NCBI RefSeq assembly: GCF_024639685.1 | Contig: NZ_JAHEHX010000004.1 | Coordinates: forward strand, 1-64,000 | Source of the DNA: Polaribacter sp. | GTDB taxonomy: Bacteria; Bacteroidota; Bacteroidia; Flavobacteriales; Flavobacteriaceae | Reading direction: 5' to 3' | DNA: 64,000 bases | In this document: positions 1-9,053 of the stretch, in pieces | Layout: the number at the start of each line of letters is the position of its first letter | Numbering within the stretch: position 1 is the first letter of the stretch | The notes under the pieces: model-generated | What the model was told of the DNA's origin: nothing | What the model saw: only the letters and a program-made list of their open reading frames with translations | The model's database searches: none | Position numbers and translations under genes: made by a program

Positions 1-72
1 AACAACTACTCTTTAGATGAAATTAGTGATAAGACTGGCTTTTCGATTAGTTATTTAAAAAAAATAGTTTAA
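1..72 (+). CDS. C-terminal fragment, HTH-like protein (cut by window edge)
   Basis: The first frame is open from base 1 to a TAA at 70-72 and encodes 23 residues (ending SISYLKKIV). The pattern of an acidic/hydrophobic helix, a short turn (KTGFS) and a second helix resembles the last helix-turn-helix of a DNA-binding protein such as an AraC-type regulator. The gene starts outside the window, so neither family nor length can be judged. It lies on the 3' side of the tRNA-Ser gene, where integrated elements often sit. Confidence 0.45.
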   Translation, partial: NNYSLDEISDKTGFSISYLKKIV

Positions 73-303
73 TACATTTTATTTAGTTTTAAAGATACTA
101 CGAGCGCAATGAATGGTGACGATCCAATACCCTTTACATATACTCTACTTTTTTTTAAGTAGAATAATAACCCAAATGTTTTGTTCATTTTAATAACCTT
201 TAATTTGTTTAATATACAAAATTTTACATGACTAACACCTATTTAAACATCTGTTTATAAACATTTTACACACAATATGGTTACCATAATAATAATAATA
301 AAA

Positions 304-325
304 AATAGGTCACCTAATAGGTCAC
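304..325. repeat. Two tandem copies of AATAGGTCAC
   Basis: The 10-mer AATAGGTCAC occurs at 304-313 and again at 316-325, a 12-base period. It follows a short (TAA)n tract at about 283-302. The surrounding stretch, 73-365, contains no ORF with coding character. The repeats could be a protein-binding site or the edge of a mobile element next to the tRNA gene; nothing in the window decides this. Confidence 0.4.
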
Positions 326-365
326 TTATAAAAGGTTTTAATTGTACATTTTGGTACTTTAAGGA

Positions 366-399
366 TAAAAAAAATCCTGAAAACATTAAGTTTACAGGA
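366..399 (-). terminator. Rho-independent-type terminator after tRNA-Ser
   Basis: On the minus strand a stem (TCCTGTAAAC / GTTTTCAGGA with one mismatch) with a five-base loop is followed by eight or more T residues. It lies about 28 bases past the 3' end of the minus-strand tRNA-Ser, as expected for its terminator. Confidence 0.7.
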
Positions 400-426
400 C
401 TTTAATTGATTTTGAAAAAGTTTTTG

Positions 427-511
427 CGGAGAAAGAGGGATTCGAACCCCCGGACCTGTTACAGTCAACAGTTTTCAAGACTGCCGCATTCGACCACTCT
501 GCCATTTCTCC
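427..511 (-). tRNA. tRNA-Ser (anticodon TGA)
   Basis: The minus strand reads as a complete 85-base class II tRNA. The acceptor stem GGAGAAA pairs with TTTCTCC and the discriminator is G. The D-loop region contains GAGTGGTCGAATG. The anticodon loop is CTTGAAA, giving anticodon TGA, and a long variable arm is followed by the GGTTCGAATCC T-arm. Long variable arm, discriminator G and anticodon all indicate serine (UCA and other UCN codons). The CCA end is not encoded; the genomic bases after the discriminator are CAA. A terminator hairpin lies just downstream. The ORF track's 406..588 entry is an antisense artefact over this gene. Confidence 0.95.
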
Positions 512-721
512 TAGTGTCTTATCAGGTATTTCCTGAATGCGGATGCAAATATAGAAAGCTTTTTTATGTTGTGAAACAAATTGACTAATAATTTTTATTT
601 TTTTTTGGATATCCTTAAAATATAAATATTACATATTAATAATCAACATATTAGATTTACACAGATTTAGTAGAAATCGTATTAAACAAGATTAGCATGG
701 TAGATAATACTACTGTTTTAG

Positions 722-729
722 TATCTTTG
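722..729 (+). promoter_or_regulatory. Putative -7 element (TATCTTTG) for aroC
   Basis: This is an exact match to the Bacteroidota -7 consensus TAnnTTTG. It is 22 bases upstream of the aroC ATG and predicts a leader of about 20 nt. No clear TTTG -33 element is seen at the usual spacing. Confidence 0.45.
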
Positions 730-751
730 TAGTAAATTTTAAAACTTTACA

Positions 752-1816
752 ATGTCTTTCAATTCTTTTGGAAATTTACTAAAACTTACTACTTATGGAG
801 AATCACATGGAGTAGCTATTGGAGGTGTTATTGATGGTTTCCCAGCAGGGGTAGATATTAACTTAGATGAAATTCAACAAGAATTAGATAGACGAAAACC
901 AGGCCAATCTAAAATTGTTACACAACGAAAAGAACCAGATACTGTTGAATTCTTATCTGGAATTTTTGAAGGAAAAACTACAGGAACTTCAATAGGTTTT
1001 GTAATTAAAAATACAAATCAAAAAAGCAAGGACTATAACCATAACACTAATATTTATAGGCCCTCCCATGCAGATTTTACTTATGATCAAAAATATGGTT
1101 TAAGAGATTACAGAGGTGGTGGAAGAAGTTCTGCTAGAGAAACTGCAAACTGGGTTGTTGCTGGTGCTTTGGCCAAACAACTTATTTCTTTTATATCTAT
1201 CAATGCTTTTACCTCTTCTGTAGGTGACATTTTTATAAATAAACCTTACCAAAAATTAGATTTCTCTTCTACTGAAAAAAACATAGTAAGATGTCCTGAT
1301 GAAGAAGTTGCAGAAAAAATGATTTCAAAAATTAAAGAAATCAGAAAAGCAGGAGATACGATTGGTGGAACTATAACTTGTGTCGCACAAAACATACCAG
1401 TAGGATTAGGTGAACCTATTTTTCAGAAACTTCATGCTGAATTAGGCAAAGCAATGTTGTCTATAAATGCTGTGAAGGGGTTTGAATTTGGAAGTGGTTT
1501 TTGCGGAGCAAAAATGAAAGGATCAGAACACAATGATATTTTCAATGAAGATGGTAGCACTACCACAAACCTATCTGGAGGAATACAAGGAGGTATATCT
1601 AACGGAATGGATATTTATTTTAGAGTCGCCTTTAAGCCTGTAGCTACAATAATGTCTTCTCAACAAACAATCAACTCAGAAAATAAAATCACTGAAATAA
1701 CAGGAAAAGGAAGACATGACCCTTGTGTAGTTCCTAGAGCTGTTCCTATTGTAGAAGCAATGACTGCTTTAGTTTTAGCCGACTATTATTTAATTAACAA
1801 GACGAGACAAATTTAA
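752..1816 (+). CDS. aroC: Chorismate synthase
   Basis: AroC catalyses the last step of the shikimate pathway, 5-enolpyruvylshikimate-3-phosphate to chorismate, using reduced FMN without net redox change. The 354 residues span the usual full length. The N-terminus has the family's TTYGESHG motif (residues about 13-20). The FMN-binding segment [10 protein letters not shown] lies at about 121-130, and [17 protein letters not shown] near the C-terminus is another signature. The ATG at 752 sits just behind a TAnnTTTG promoter element. aroE lies 43 kb away on the other strand, so the pathway genes are not clustered here. A protein of unrelated function follows 40 bases downstream. Confidence 0.97.
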   Translation: MSFNSFGNLLKLTTYGESHGVAIGGVIDGFPAGVDINLDEIQQELDRRKPGQSKIVTQRKEPDTVEFLSGIFEGKTTGTSIGFVIKNTNQKSKDYNHNTNIYRPSHADFTYDQKYGLRDYRGGGRSSARETANWVVAGALAKQLISFISINAFTSSVGDIFINKPYQKLDFSSTEKNIVRCPDEEVAEKMISKIKEIRKAGDTIGGTITCVAQNIPVGLGEPIFQKLHAELGKAMLSINAVKGFEFGSGFCGAKMKGSEHNDIFNEDGSTTTNLSGGIQGGISNGMDIYFRVAFKPVATIMSSQQTINSENKITEITGKGRHDPCVVPRAVPIVEAMTALVLADYYLINKTRQI

Positions 1817-1856
1817 ACTATTTCTTTTTGAGTATCTTTCAAAAAAAACTCTTTAT

Positions 1857-2948
1857 TTGAAAAAAAGAAGGTTATACTTTATAGATCTTGTTAGAACTTT
1901 TGCAATACTAATGATGCTTCAAGGTCATTTTATTGACGCTCTTATAGATCCAGTCTTCAGAAATCCAGAATATTTAATTTATAAAATTTGGGTTTATTTT
2001 AGAGGTATAACGGCTCCTACATTTTTTACAATTTCTGGTCTAATATTTACTTACCTATTATTTAAAGCTAAAGAAAGAAATCAAGATAAAATTAGACTAA
2101 CAAAAGGAATTCGAAAAGGTATTTTACTAATTGCTATAGGTTACCTCTTAAGAATCCCTTTTTTAGCATGGTTAAATGGTTACTTTAACACCTATTTTCT
2201 AGCAATTGATGTTTTACAAATTATAGGCATAAGTCTTATTTTCATTGTGGTACTCTATTGTTTATGTTTTAAGAAAACAAATTTATTTTTAATAGCATCT
2301 TTATCAATTAGTATTTTTATTTTTATAACCGAACCCATATATAGAAATTTAAATATAGAGTGGCTTCCACTCCCTTTAAACAATTATTTTTCAAAAAATA
2401 ATGGATCAGTATTTACTATTTTTCCTTGGTTAGGCTATGTTTCTTTTGGCGCTTTTTTAGCTACTATATTTCACTTGTATGAATCTAAAAAAAAGTTTAA
2501 AAAGACCATCGTTTTTTCTTTTGTAAGTTTAGGTTTGCTCTTAATTTTATATTCATCTAACACCTTAGTATTTCTGTCAAAATTGTTTGAAATTGAAATT
2601 TTTATGGCAGTTGCTAACTACAACTACTTATTTACAAGACTTGGAAATGTTCTTGTTTATTTCGCACTTTTTTATTGTTTAGAAAAGTATTTAAAAAACG
2701 AATTATTACTAAAAATAGGTCAAAATACATTATCTATTTATATTATTCATTTTATCTTAATCTATGGGAGTTTTACAGGAATAGGATTGAAACATTTTTT
2801 TGGAAAAAGTCTAGAACCTATTGTGGTGATTGTAGGAGCTGTATTTTTTTTAATTTTAGTTTGTTTTATTTCATTTCACTACAATAAAAATAAACAATTA
2901 ATTTTTCTTACATTACAGTCTAAATTTAAAAAAATTAAAACTAATTGA
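1857..2948 (+). CDS. Multi-pass membrane acyltransferase (DUF1624/acyltransferase-3-like)
   Basis: This 363-residue integral membrane protein has about ten hydrophobic segments. It opens with RRLYFIDLVRTFAILMMLQGHFID, the N-terminal pattern (charged residues, D-x-x-R, then a His in helix 1) of acyltransferase-3 and DUF1624/HGSNAT-like transacylases, which move acyl groups across the membrane onto sugars or other acceptors. The substrate cannot be inferred. The start is TTG at 1857; no upstream ATG or GTG gives a better N-terminus. The stop overlaps the next gene's TTG start by 4 bases, so it is probably translationally coupled to the secreted hydrolase. A functional pair (modify and de-modify) is possible but unproven. 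Confidence 0.7.
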   Translation: MKKRRLYFIDLVRTFAILMMLQGHFIDALIDPVFRNPEYLIYKIWVYFRGITAPTFFTISGLIFTYLLFKAKERNQDKIRLTKGIRKGILLIAIGYLLRIPFLAWLNGYFNTYFLAIDVLQIIGISLIFIVVLYCLCFKKTNLFLIASLSISIFIFITEPIYRNLNIEWLPLPLNNYFSKNNGSVFTIFPWLGYVSFGAFLATIFHLYESKKKFKKTIVFSFVSLGLLLILYSSNTLVFLSKLFEIEIFMAVANYNYLFTRLGNVLVYFALFYCLEKYLKNELLLKIGQNTLSIYIIHFILIYGSFTGIGLKHFFGKSLEPIVVIVGAVFFLILVCFISFHYNKNKQLIFLTLQSKFKKIKTN

Positions 2949-3841
2949 AGTTTTTTTATAATTTGAAATTATTTTTTATTGTTTCATTGTTTTTTTTAGG
3001 TAATACTATTGCACAAACAAATCGAGAAAAAAAAAATTATAAAATTAAAAAGAGAACTTTCTCCTATAAAAAAATAAAATCTCAAAAAAACTTAAAACTA
3101 GACTTATACCAACCTAAAAATAATAACGAAAAAAAACCAATATTGGTTTACGTTCATGGAGGTGGTTTTTCTTCTGGAAAAAGGAATGATAAGATTTCTA
3201 AATATTTTTGTCAAGAAATGGCAAAGCAAGGATATATTGTTGCTTCTCTATCCTATAGACTAACCATGAAAAATATTGGTTTTGGTTGTAATGTACCTGC
3301 TAGTCTTAAGATAAAAGCATTTAATGAAGGCTCAAAAGATATTTACGAAGCAGTACAGTATCTGATTTCTAAAAAAGAGAAATTTAAAATTAATGAAAAA
3401 AAAATAATCCTTATTGGATCTAGTGCTGGTGCTGAGACAGTACTTCACCTAGCTTATTCAAAAGAGGCATTAAAAAACAATATATCTTTTGCTGGACTTG
3501 TAGCAATGGCAGGTGCAGCTACTTCACTAAAATACATTTCTAAGGAAACTGCTATTCCTACTCAGCTATTTCATGGGGTTAAAGATAAATTGGTTCCCTA
3601 TAATATTGCACCTCACCATTATTGTAAAAAAACAGATCCTGGATATTTAACCTTGTATGGATCAAAAGCAATTGCTGAAAAACTTAAAAAATTAAATACA
3701 TCTTATTACCTATATACAATAAAAGAAGGTAATCACAGTTGGAACACAAGACCTATTTACGAAGCAAGAGATACTATCTTAGATTTTATTAAAGATGCAA
3801 TAGTGAATCAAAAAATGCTGCAAAAAGAAGTGATTCATTAA
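2945..3841 (+). CDS. Secreted alpha/beta hydrolase (carboxylesterase-like)
   Basis: This is a 298-residue protein. A signal peptide is visible at residues 1-23 (hydrophobic core, then NTIAQ). The mature part has the HGGGF oxyanion motif (about residues 70-74), the nucleophile elbow GSSAG (about 158-162), an acid in VKDKLVP and a catalytic His in EGNHSW. This is the catalytic layout of the hormone-sensitive-lipase/BD-FAE-like esterases. It likely hydrolyses an ester in the periplasm or outside the cell; the substrate is unknown. The TTG start at 2945 overlaps the preceding acyltransferase stop, which supports an operon. No downstream terminator is obvious. Confidence 0.8.
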   Translation: MKFFYNLKLFFIVSLFFLGNTIAQTNREKKNYKIKKRTFSYKKIKSQKNLKLDLYQPKNNNEKKPILVYVHGGGFSSGKRNDKISKYFCQEMAKQGYIVASLSYRLTMKNIGFGCNVPASLKIKAFNEGSKDIYEAVQYLISKKEKFKINEKKIILIGSSAGAETVLHLAYSKEALKNNISFAGLVAMAGAATSLKYISKETAIPTQLFHGVKDKLVPYNIAPHHYCKKTDPGYLTLYGSKAIAEKLKKLNTSYYLYTIKEGNHSWNTRPIYEARDTILDFIKDAIVNQKMLQKEVIH

Positions 3842-3881
3842 AGCATTTTTAGAATCTTCCAAAAACAAAGAATGGTTTTTA

Positions 3882-3889
3882 TATCTTTG
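3882..3889 (+). promoter_or_regulatory. Putative -7 element (TATCTTTG)
   Basis: Exact TAnnTTTG match in the gap between the hydrolase and the Hpt remnant. It lies about 47 bases before the first ATG of the remnant and would also feed the COG2509 gene. No good -33 match is seen. Confidence 0.35.
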
Positions 3890-3935
3890 CTTTACGTTAT
3901 TTTAACCTAAAAGAATATTCCACTAATTTTATTTC

Positions 3936-4322
3936 ATGAAAATCAAAAAAAACACTAAATATTAGCATCAAAGACACTTCTTTATTAATTGGTTATTTTT
4001 TTACAGATAAAAGTGCGCTAATACAATTAATATTAATGTATTTATCTGGCACAGAAACTAGATTAGAAACACTTAAAAAAAATGAAGAAAGACTAAATTA
4101 CGAAACAGTCAGAAAGATTTCTCATTGTTTAAAATCAACATTAGGCTTAATGGGGTTAGTTGCTTAAATAAAATTTTGGAATTAGAACAAAAAGCACAAG
4201 ATAAAGCACCTGAAGATGCCCTAAAAAAAAAGTTAATTTATATCAATAAATCACTTCAAGAAAGTATCACAGAATACATACCAATTCTGAATGCCGCTAG
4301 AAGCTATATAATTTTTTACTAG
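3936..4322 (+). pseudogene. Frameshifted Hpt (histidine phosphotransfer) domain protein
   Basis: Two adjacent frames together encode one Hpt domain. Frame 1 (open from about 3942 to the TAA at 4165-4167) reads through FTDKSALIQL, ETVRKISHCLKST and LGLMGL; ISHCLKS is the phospho-acceptor His motif of Hpt domains. The other frame (the ORF track's 4125..4322 entry) continues with LNKILELEQKAQ, the next Hpt helix, to a stop at 4320-4322. Joining them at about 4155-4165 needs a single-base change. The natural ATG at 3936 is also out of frame with the Hpt reading, across an A-rich run. It was probably a small phosphorelay protein, now inactive unless the shifts are sequencing errors. Confidence 0.7.
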
Positions 4323-4327
4323 TAAAA

Positions 4328-5884
4328 ATGATTAAAGAATTACAATTACGTGTTAACTTAATTGAAGAACGTAAAAAAGACATTCTTTTACACAAGTCTG
4401 CAAGCTTTTTGAAAATAAAAGCACATACTATATCTGCAGTTAAAGTACTTAGAAAATCAATAGATGCAAGAAAAAAAGAAACCATCTTCAATTATAAAGT
4501 AGCTGTCTATATTAACGAAAATGCTCTAGAAAAATCAGATTACATCTTTGATTATAAAGATGTTTCTAATGCTAAAGAAATTCACATTATAGGTTTTGGA
4601 CCAGCAGGTATGTATGCAGCATTAAGATGCATAGAACTTGGGTACAAACCTATAGTATTAGAGAGAGGTAAAAATGTACAGCAACGTAGAAGAGATTTAA
4701 AAGCAATTAACCAAGATCATAATGTAAATAACAATTCTAATTATTGCTTTGGAGAAGGTGGAGCTGGTACTTATTCAGATGGTAAGCTTTACACTAGAAG
4801 TTTAAAACGAGGAGACGTAAGAAGAATTTTTGAGAACTTGGTATATCATGGGGCAACAGAACAAATTCTTATTGATGCACATCCTCATATTGGAACAAAC
4901 AAACTTCCAAAAATTATTAAAACCATTCGTGAAACTATTTTAAATTTCGGAGGTGAAATACATTTTAATTCTTCTGTTACAGATTTTAATATTCAAAATA
5001 ATAAAATAAAAGGTTTACAAATAAATAACGAAAAAGAAATAAATGTTAAATCCGTTATTTTAGCAACAGGCCATTCTGCGAGAGATATTTATGAACTTTT
5101 ACACAAAAAAAAGATTGCGATTAAAGCAAAATCTTTTGCGATGGGAGTTCGTGTAGAACATCCACAAGAAATCATAGATCAAATTCAATATAGTTGTTCT
5201 AGGGAAAGAGATGAGTTGCTACCTGCAGCAGCTTATAGCTTGGTAGAACAGGTAAATAACAGAGGTGTCTACTCTTTTTGCATGTGTCCTGGAGGTTTCA
5301 TTGTACCTGCAGCTACAGCAGATGGCGAAGTTGTAGTAAATGGAATGTCTCCAAGTAGGAGAAACAATAAGTTTGCAAATTCAGGTATTGTAGTTGAATT
5401 AGATATTGATAAAGACTTTAAGAAATATAACCACTTAGGCCCTTTAAAAGGCTTGCAATTCCAAAAAGATTTAGAAAAAATTGCTTATTTTGCAGGTGGA
5501 AGAACGCAAACAGCACCCGCTCAAAGACTTGTAGATTTTGTTGACGGAAAATTATCTACAGATTTAAACGAAACCTCTTATCAACCAGGTTTAAATTCTG
5601 CACCACTACATTCTCTACTCCCAAAAATTATTGGTAGTAAATTACGTAAAGGATTTCCTGCATTTGGAAATAAAATGCATGGATACTTTACAAATGAAGC
5701 AAATATTGTAGGAGTAGAATCTAGGACTTCTTCTCCAGTAAACATACCGAGAAAAGAAAATCTGGAACATATTGAAATTGAAGGCTTATTTCCATGTGGT
5801 GAGGGTGGTGGTTATGCAGGTGGTATTATTTCTGCTGCAATGGATGGTGAAAGATGTGCAGAAGCTGCAATTGCAAGACACTAA
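4328..5884 (+). CDS. FAD-dependent oxidoreductase, COG2509 family
   Basis: A 518-residue soluble flavoprotein. Residues 1-80 form the family's N-terminal domain. A dinucleotide-binding GFGPAGMYAA motif follows at about 88-97, with LERG ending the second strand. Later come GEGGAGTYSDGKL, ATGHSARD, the CMCPGGFIVPAA segment and a terminal CGEGGGYAGGIISAAMDG, which closes the FAD site. This layout matches the 'uncharacterised FAD-dependent dehydrogenases' (COG2509), related to BaiN/HI0933-type proteins. The substrate is unknown. It starts 5 bases after the Hpt remnant ends and precedes the retropepsin gene by 67 bases on the same strand, so co-transcription with the rimK cluster is possible. Confidence 0.85.
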   Translation: MIKELQLRVNLIEERKKDILLHKSASFLKIKAHTISAVKVLRKSIDARKKETIFNYKVAVYINENALEKSDYIFDYKDVSNAKEIHIIGFGPAGMYAALRCIELGYKPIVLERGKNVQQRRRDLKAINQDHNVNNNSNYCFGEGGAGTYSDGKLYTRSLKRGDVRRIFENLVYHGATEQILIDAHPHIGTNKLPKIIKTIRETILNFGGEIHFNSSVTDFNIQNNKIKGLQINNEKEINVKSVILATGHSARDIYELLHKKKIAIKAKSFAMGVRVEHPQEIIDQIQYSCSRERDELLPAAAYSLVEQVNNRGVYSFCMCPGGFIVPAATADGEVVVNGMSPSRRNNKFANSGIVVELDIDKDFKKYNHLGPLKGLQFQKDLEKIAYFAGGRTQTAPAQRLVDFVDGKLSTDLNETSYQPGLNSAPLHSLLPKIIGSKLRKGFPAFGNKMHGYFTNEANIVGVESRTSSPVNIPRKENLEHIEIEGLFPCGEGGGYAGGIISAAMDGERCAEAAIARH

Positions 5885-5951
5885 TTAATTAAGTTTTTTT
5901 AATTAGACAAACCCAAAAAGTATTCCTAATTTTACCTTATTAAATCCGTTT

Positions 5952-6386
5952 ATGAAATTAACAATTGGGAGAACTGACAAAGCTGATTTTCATGAGTTAT
6001 CTCTTGAAGACATAGACATAAAAATAGATTCTGGAGCCTATACTTCTTCTATTCATTGTTCAGATATTAAACAATTTACTAAAGGAAGTGAACAATTTAT
6101 TTCATTTACACTATTAGATCCAGAACATAAACTATACACTAACAAACAATTTACATTTAAAAAATATAGTGCTAAGAAAGTTAAAAGTTCTAATGGTCAA
6201 TCAGAAGAGAGATTCATGATACAAACAACGATTGAAATATTTAACAAATCTTTTCCAATATATTTAACTTTAAGTGAACGAAAAAAGATGAAATTCCCTA
6301 TATTGATTGGAAGAAAATTTTTAAATAATAAATTTATTATTGATCCCTCAAAAAAAAACCTATCACATAAATTAAAAACAAATTAA
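5952..6386 (+). CDS. Retropepsin-like aspartic protease (RimB/COG4067 type)
   Basis: This 144-residue protein has no signal peptide. The motif IKIDSGAYTSSIHC at about residues 25-38 is the D-S/T-G-A active site of retropepsin-like proteases in COG4067, often annotated 'ATP-dependent zinc protease' or 'RimK/LysX-associated'. ILIGRKFL near residue 117 is the family's second conserved stretch. One motif per chain implies a dimeric active site, as in retroviral proteases. Its stop abuts the rimK ATG directly, so the two are surely co-transcribed. In Pseudomonas a comparable protein (RimB) is encoded with RimK and affects ribosomal S6 modification. A role in trimming S6 glutamate tails is inference. 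Confidence 0.85.
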   Translation: MKLTIGRTDKADFHELSLEDIDIKIDSGAYTSSIHCSDIKQFTKGSEQFISFTLLDPEHKLYTNKQFTFKKYSAKKVKSSNGQSEERFMIQTTIEIFNKSFPIYLTLSERKKMKFPILIGRKFLNNKFIIDPSKKNLSHKLKTN

Positions 6387-7262
6387 ATGAAAATCGTTAT
6401 TTTATCGAGAAACCCTAAATTATACTCTACAAAAAGGTTAGTTGAGGCTGCTTTAAAAAGAAAACATGAAGTATTAGTGGTAGATCATTTAAAATGTGAT
6501 ATTGTAATTGAAAAAAAATCTCCAAAAATATATTACAAAGGAGAATACATCGAAAATATAGATGCAATTATACCAAGAATTGGAGCATCTGTCACTTTTT
6601 ATGGAACTGCTGTTATTCGTCAGTTCGAAATGATGAAAGTATTTACCTCTGTGAGCTCGATAGCATTAACACGATCTAGAGACAAGTTGAGTAGTTTACA
6701 AATATTAGCAAGAGCTGGAGTTGGTTTACCAAAAACGGTATTTACGAACTACACAAAAGATGTAGAACATGTAGTTGAGTCTGTTGGAGGAGCCCCTGTT
6801 GTTTTAAAATTATTAGAGGGCACGCAAGGACTAGGAGTAGTTTTAGCTGAAACTAAAAATGCAGCAACTTCAGTATTAGAAGCTTTTAATGGTCTAGGTG
6901 CAAGAGTAATTGCTCAACAATTTATAAAAGAAGCTGGTGGTGCAGATATTAGAGCATTTGTTGTAGATGGTAAAGTAATTGGCGCAATGAAACGACAAGG
7001 AAAAGAGGGTGAATTCCGTTCTAATTTACATAGAGGAGGAAATGCTACAGTTATTGAACTAACGGATGAAGAAGAAAAAACAGCTTTAAAAGCAACCAAA
7101 GCTTTAGGATTAGGTGTTGCTGGGGTAGATATGCTGCAATCTTCAAAAGGACCATTAGTTTTAGAAGTAAATTCTTCTCCTGGACTAGAGGGAATCGAGG
7201 TTGCTACTGGTAAAAATATAGCCAAAGAAATTATACGTTATTTAGAAATACATGTCGAATAA
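6387..7262 (+). CDS. rimK: ATP-grasp ligase RimK (ribosomal protein S6:glutamate ligase)
   Basis: A 291-residue ATP-grasp protein of the usual RimK length. The N-terminal domain has the [12 protein letters not shown] signature (about residues 60-71). The ATP-grasp core includes [22 protein letters not shown] (glycine-rich loop), DIRAFVVDG and the metal site [22 protein letters not shown]. RimK adds glutamates to the C-terminus of ribosomal protein S6 in gamma-proteobacteria; related enzymes glutamylate other acceptors. It directly follows the retropepsin gene and overlaps the AstE-like gene by 11 bases, giving a tight three-gene unit. The S6 gene is not in this window, so the substrate cannot be checked here. 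Confidence 0.92.
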   Translation: MKIVILSRNPKLYSTKRLVEAALKRKHEVLVVDHLKCDIVIEKKSPKIYYKGEYIENIDAIIPRIGASVTFYGTAVIRQFEMMKVFTSVSSIALTRSRDKLSSLQILARAGVGLPKTVFTNYTKDVEHVVESVGGAPVVLKLLEGTQGLGVVLAETKNAATSVLEAFNGLGARVIAQQFIKEAGGADIRAFVVDGKVIGAMKRQGKEGEFRSNLHRGGNATVIELTDEEEKTALKATKALGLGVAGVDMLQSSKGPLVLEVNSSPGLEGIEVATGKNIAKEIIRYLEIHVE

Positions 7263-8202
7263 GCCTTTTACACTTTTAGGTAAAGTTATTCCAGAAGGAA
7301 AACGTACAGTAATCGATTTAAAAATTGCAAAACTACATACAAGAACTACCGTTAATGTCCCTGTAATCATAGAACATGCTAAAAAATCTGGTCCAGTAGT
7401 TCTTCTACTTGCAGGTATTCATGGAGACGAAACAAATGGTGTTGGTATTGTAAGAGAGATTATAAATTTAGAATTGAATAAACCTAAAATTGGAACCATT
7501 ATTTGTATTCCAGTATTTAATATTTTTGGATATCTTGTTCATACAAGAGAGTTTCCAGACGGTAGAGATTTAAACAGAATGTTTCCAGGAACCTTAAATG
7601 GATCTTTGGCTAGTCAGTTTGCATTTCAGTTTTCAGAAAAAATAGCTCCTTATGTAGATTATGTTATTGATTTTCATACAGGTGGTGGTGAGCGTGATAA
7701 TGTTGCACAAATAAGGTGCAATAAAGACGATAAAAAAGGATTAGAATTAGCAAAAGTATTTAATCCACCTATAATTGTACATTCTAACACTATTATAAAA
7801 TCACTCAGAGAAACCTTGTATAAAATGGGAAAAACCGTTTTATTGTTTGAGGGTGGAAAATCTAAAGAATTAAATCCTACAATCATAAATGAAGGTGTTA
7901 ATGGTACAAGAAATGTATTAATTCACTTAGGGTTAATTGAAGGAGAGATAAATGTAAGGGAAACTCCAATTTACATCAAAAAAGCAAAATGGATACGAGC
8001 TTCGGACTCTGGTATGTTTAAAATTAGCGTTTCAAACGGGTGTTTTGTTGAAAAAAAAGAAGTTTTAGGAGTCATACAAGATCCATTTGGAGACTTTACA
8101 AAGAAAATTTATGCACCATATAAAGGCTTTATATTCTGTATAAATAAAACACCAATAGTCAATAAAGGAGACGCTCTATTTCATATGAGTATAAGCGAAT
8201 AA
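7252..8202 (+). CDS. Succinylglutamate desuccinylase/aspartoacylase family zinc hydrolase
   Basis: A 316-residue member of the AstE/AspA branch of M14-type zinc carboxypeptidases. Zinc ligands are visible as H and E in [11 protein letters not shown] (about residues 50-60) and as H in [10 protein letters not shown] (about 140-149). FEGG (about 203-206) is in the region of the catalytic Glu. The C-terminal 90 residues form the family's beta-rich domain. The ATG at 7252 overlaps the rimK stop by 11 bases, indicating translational coupling. Members cleave acyl-amino acids, and related M14 enzymes remove glutamates from polyglutamylated tails. Next to RimK, a deglutamylase role is a reasonable but untested inference. 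No other arginine succinyltransferase pathway gene is nearby, which argues against AstE proper. Confidence 0.85.
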   Translation: MSNKPFTLLGKVIPEGKRTVIDLKIAKLHTRTTVNVPVIIEHAKKSGPVVLLLAGIHGDETNGVGIVREIINLELNKPKIGTIICIPVFNIFGYLVHTREFPDGRDLNRMFPGTLNGSLASQFAFQFSEKIAPYVDYVIDFHTGGGERDNVAQIRCNKDDKKGLELAKVFNPPIIVHSNTIIKSLRETLYKMGKTVLLFEGGKSKELNPTIINEGVNGTRNVLIHLGLIEGEINVRETPIYIKKAKWIRASDSGMFKISVSNGCFVEKKEVLGVIQDPFGDFTKKIYAPYKGFIFCINKTPIVNKGDALFHMSISE

Positions 8203-8218
8203 AAAATAATTATAGACG

Positions 8219-8896
8219 ATGCGTATAGATATTATTTCAGTAGCACCAAATTTATTAGAAAGTCCATTTAACCATTCTATAGTAAAACGCGCCCAAGAAA
8301 AAGGGTTGGTAGAAATTATTCTACACGATTTAAGAACTTATGGTTTAGGAAACTATAAGCAAATTGACGATACTCAATTCGGAGGAGGTGCAGGTATGGT
8401 TTTAATGATAGAACCTATAGCTACATGTATTAAAAAATTACAATCAGAGAGAATATATAACGAAATTATATATATGACTCCAGATGCTAAAACTTTAAAC
8501 CAAAGTACTGCAAACACGCTATCTTTAAAAGAAAATATCTTAATACTTACAGGTCACTATAAGGGAGTAGATCAAAGAATTAGAGATAAATTCATTACCA
8601 AAGAAATTTCTATTGGTGATTATGTATTAACGGGCGGTGAATTAGCAGCTGCAGTGTTAGTAGATGCTGTTGTGCGTTTAATTCCTGGTGTTATAGGAGA
8701 TGAACAATCTGCTTTAACAGACTCTTATCAAGACAACCTACTCTCCCCTCCTGTTTATACAAGACCTGCAGAATTTGAAGGACTAAAAGTTCCTGAAATT
8801 TTATTATCTGGAAATTTTCCAAAAATTGAAGATTGGCGTAATGAAAAAGCATATGAAAGGACACAAGAAATAAGACCTGATTTATTAAAAGAATAA
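8219..8896 (+). CDS. trmD: tRNA (guanine37-N1)-methyltransferase
   Basis: TrmD methylates G37 next to the anticodon of tRNAs that read CNN codons, preventing +1 frameshifting. The 225 residues are the standard length. MRIDIISV at the start, [12 protein letters not shown] (about residues 57-68), [12 protein letters not shown] (about 115-126) and the trefoil-knot loop [11 protein letters not shown] (about 137-147) are diagnostic of this SPOUT family. It starts 16 bases after the AstE-like gene on the same strand and probably shares its transcript. rplS follows after a 182-base gap with its own promoter, which loosens the classical trmD-rplS pairing. Confidence 0.97.
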   Translation: MRIDIISVAPNLLESPFNHSIVKRAQEKGLVEIILHDLRTYGLGNYKQIDDTQFGGGAGMVLMIEPIATCIKKLQSERIYNEIIYMTPDAKTLNQSTANTLSLKENILILTGHYKGVDQRIRDKFITKEISIGDYVLTGGELAAAVLVDAVVRLIPGVIGDEQSALTDSYQDNLLSPPVYTRPAEFEGLKVPEILLSGNFPKIEDWRNEKAYERTQEIRPDLLKE

Positions 8897-8980
8897 AGAT
8901 AAATTGCTTATTGTAAATTAGCTTTGTACTTATAAATTTATATATATCTAATAATCAGATAAAAAAATAGCAAAATTAAA

Positions 8981-9011
8981 TTTCTTTAATTAAATTTAAT
9001 TACTAAATTTG
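8981..9011 (+). promoter_or_regulatory. Putative promoter of rplS
   Basis: TTTC at 8981-8984 and TAAATTTG at 9004-9011 are separated by 19 bases. The second is an exact TAnnTTTG and the first is one base from the TTTG -33 element. A start near 9014 would give a 65-nt leader, longer than most leaders in this window. Confidence 0.5.
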
Positions 9012-9021
9012 CGACCGCTAA

Positions 9022-9053
9022 AATAACCGCTGACGAAATACGTGAATGTTATT
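9022..9053 (+). promoter_or_regulatory. Hairpin in the rplS leader
   Basis: AATAAC (9022-9027) can pair with GTTATT (9048-9053), and inside it ACG (9033-9035) can pair with CGT (9041-9043) over the loop AAATA. The result is a stem with an asymmetric internal loop, in the place where autogenous leaders of ribosomal protein genes often lie. A regulatory role for L19 binding is inference. Confidence 0.35.

Noticed and set aside
283-302. (TAA)n tract
   Set aside because: Very short microsatellite in AT-rich DNA; no function can be argued.
406-588. 60-residue ORF containing [24 protein letters not shown]
   Set aside because: It is the reverse reading of tRNA-Ser, a well-known false protein.
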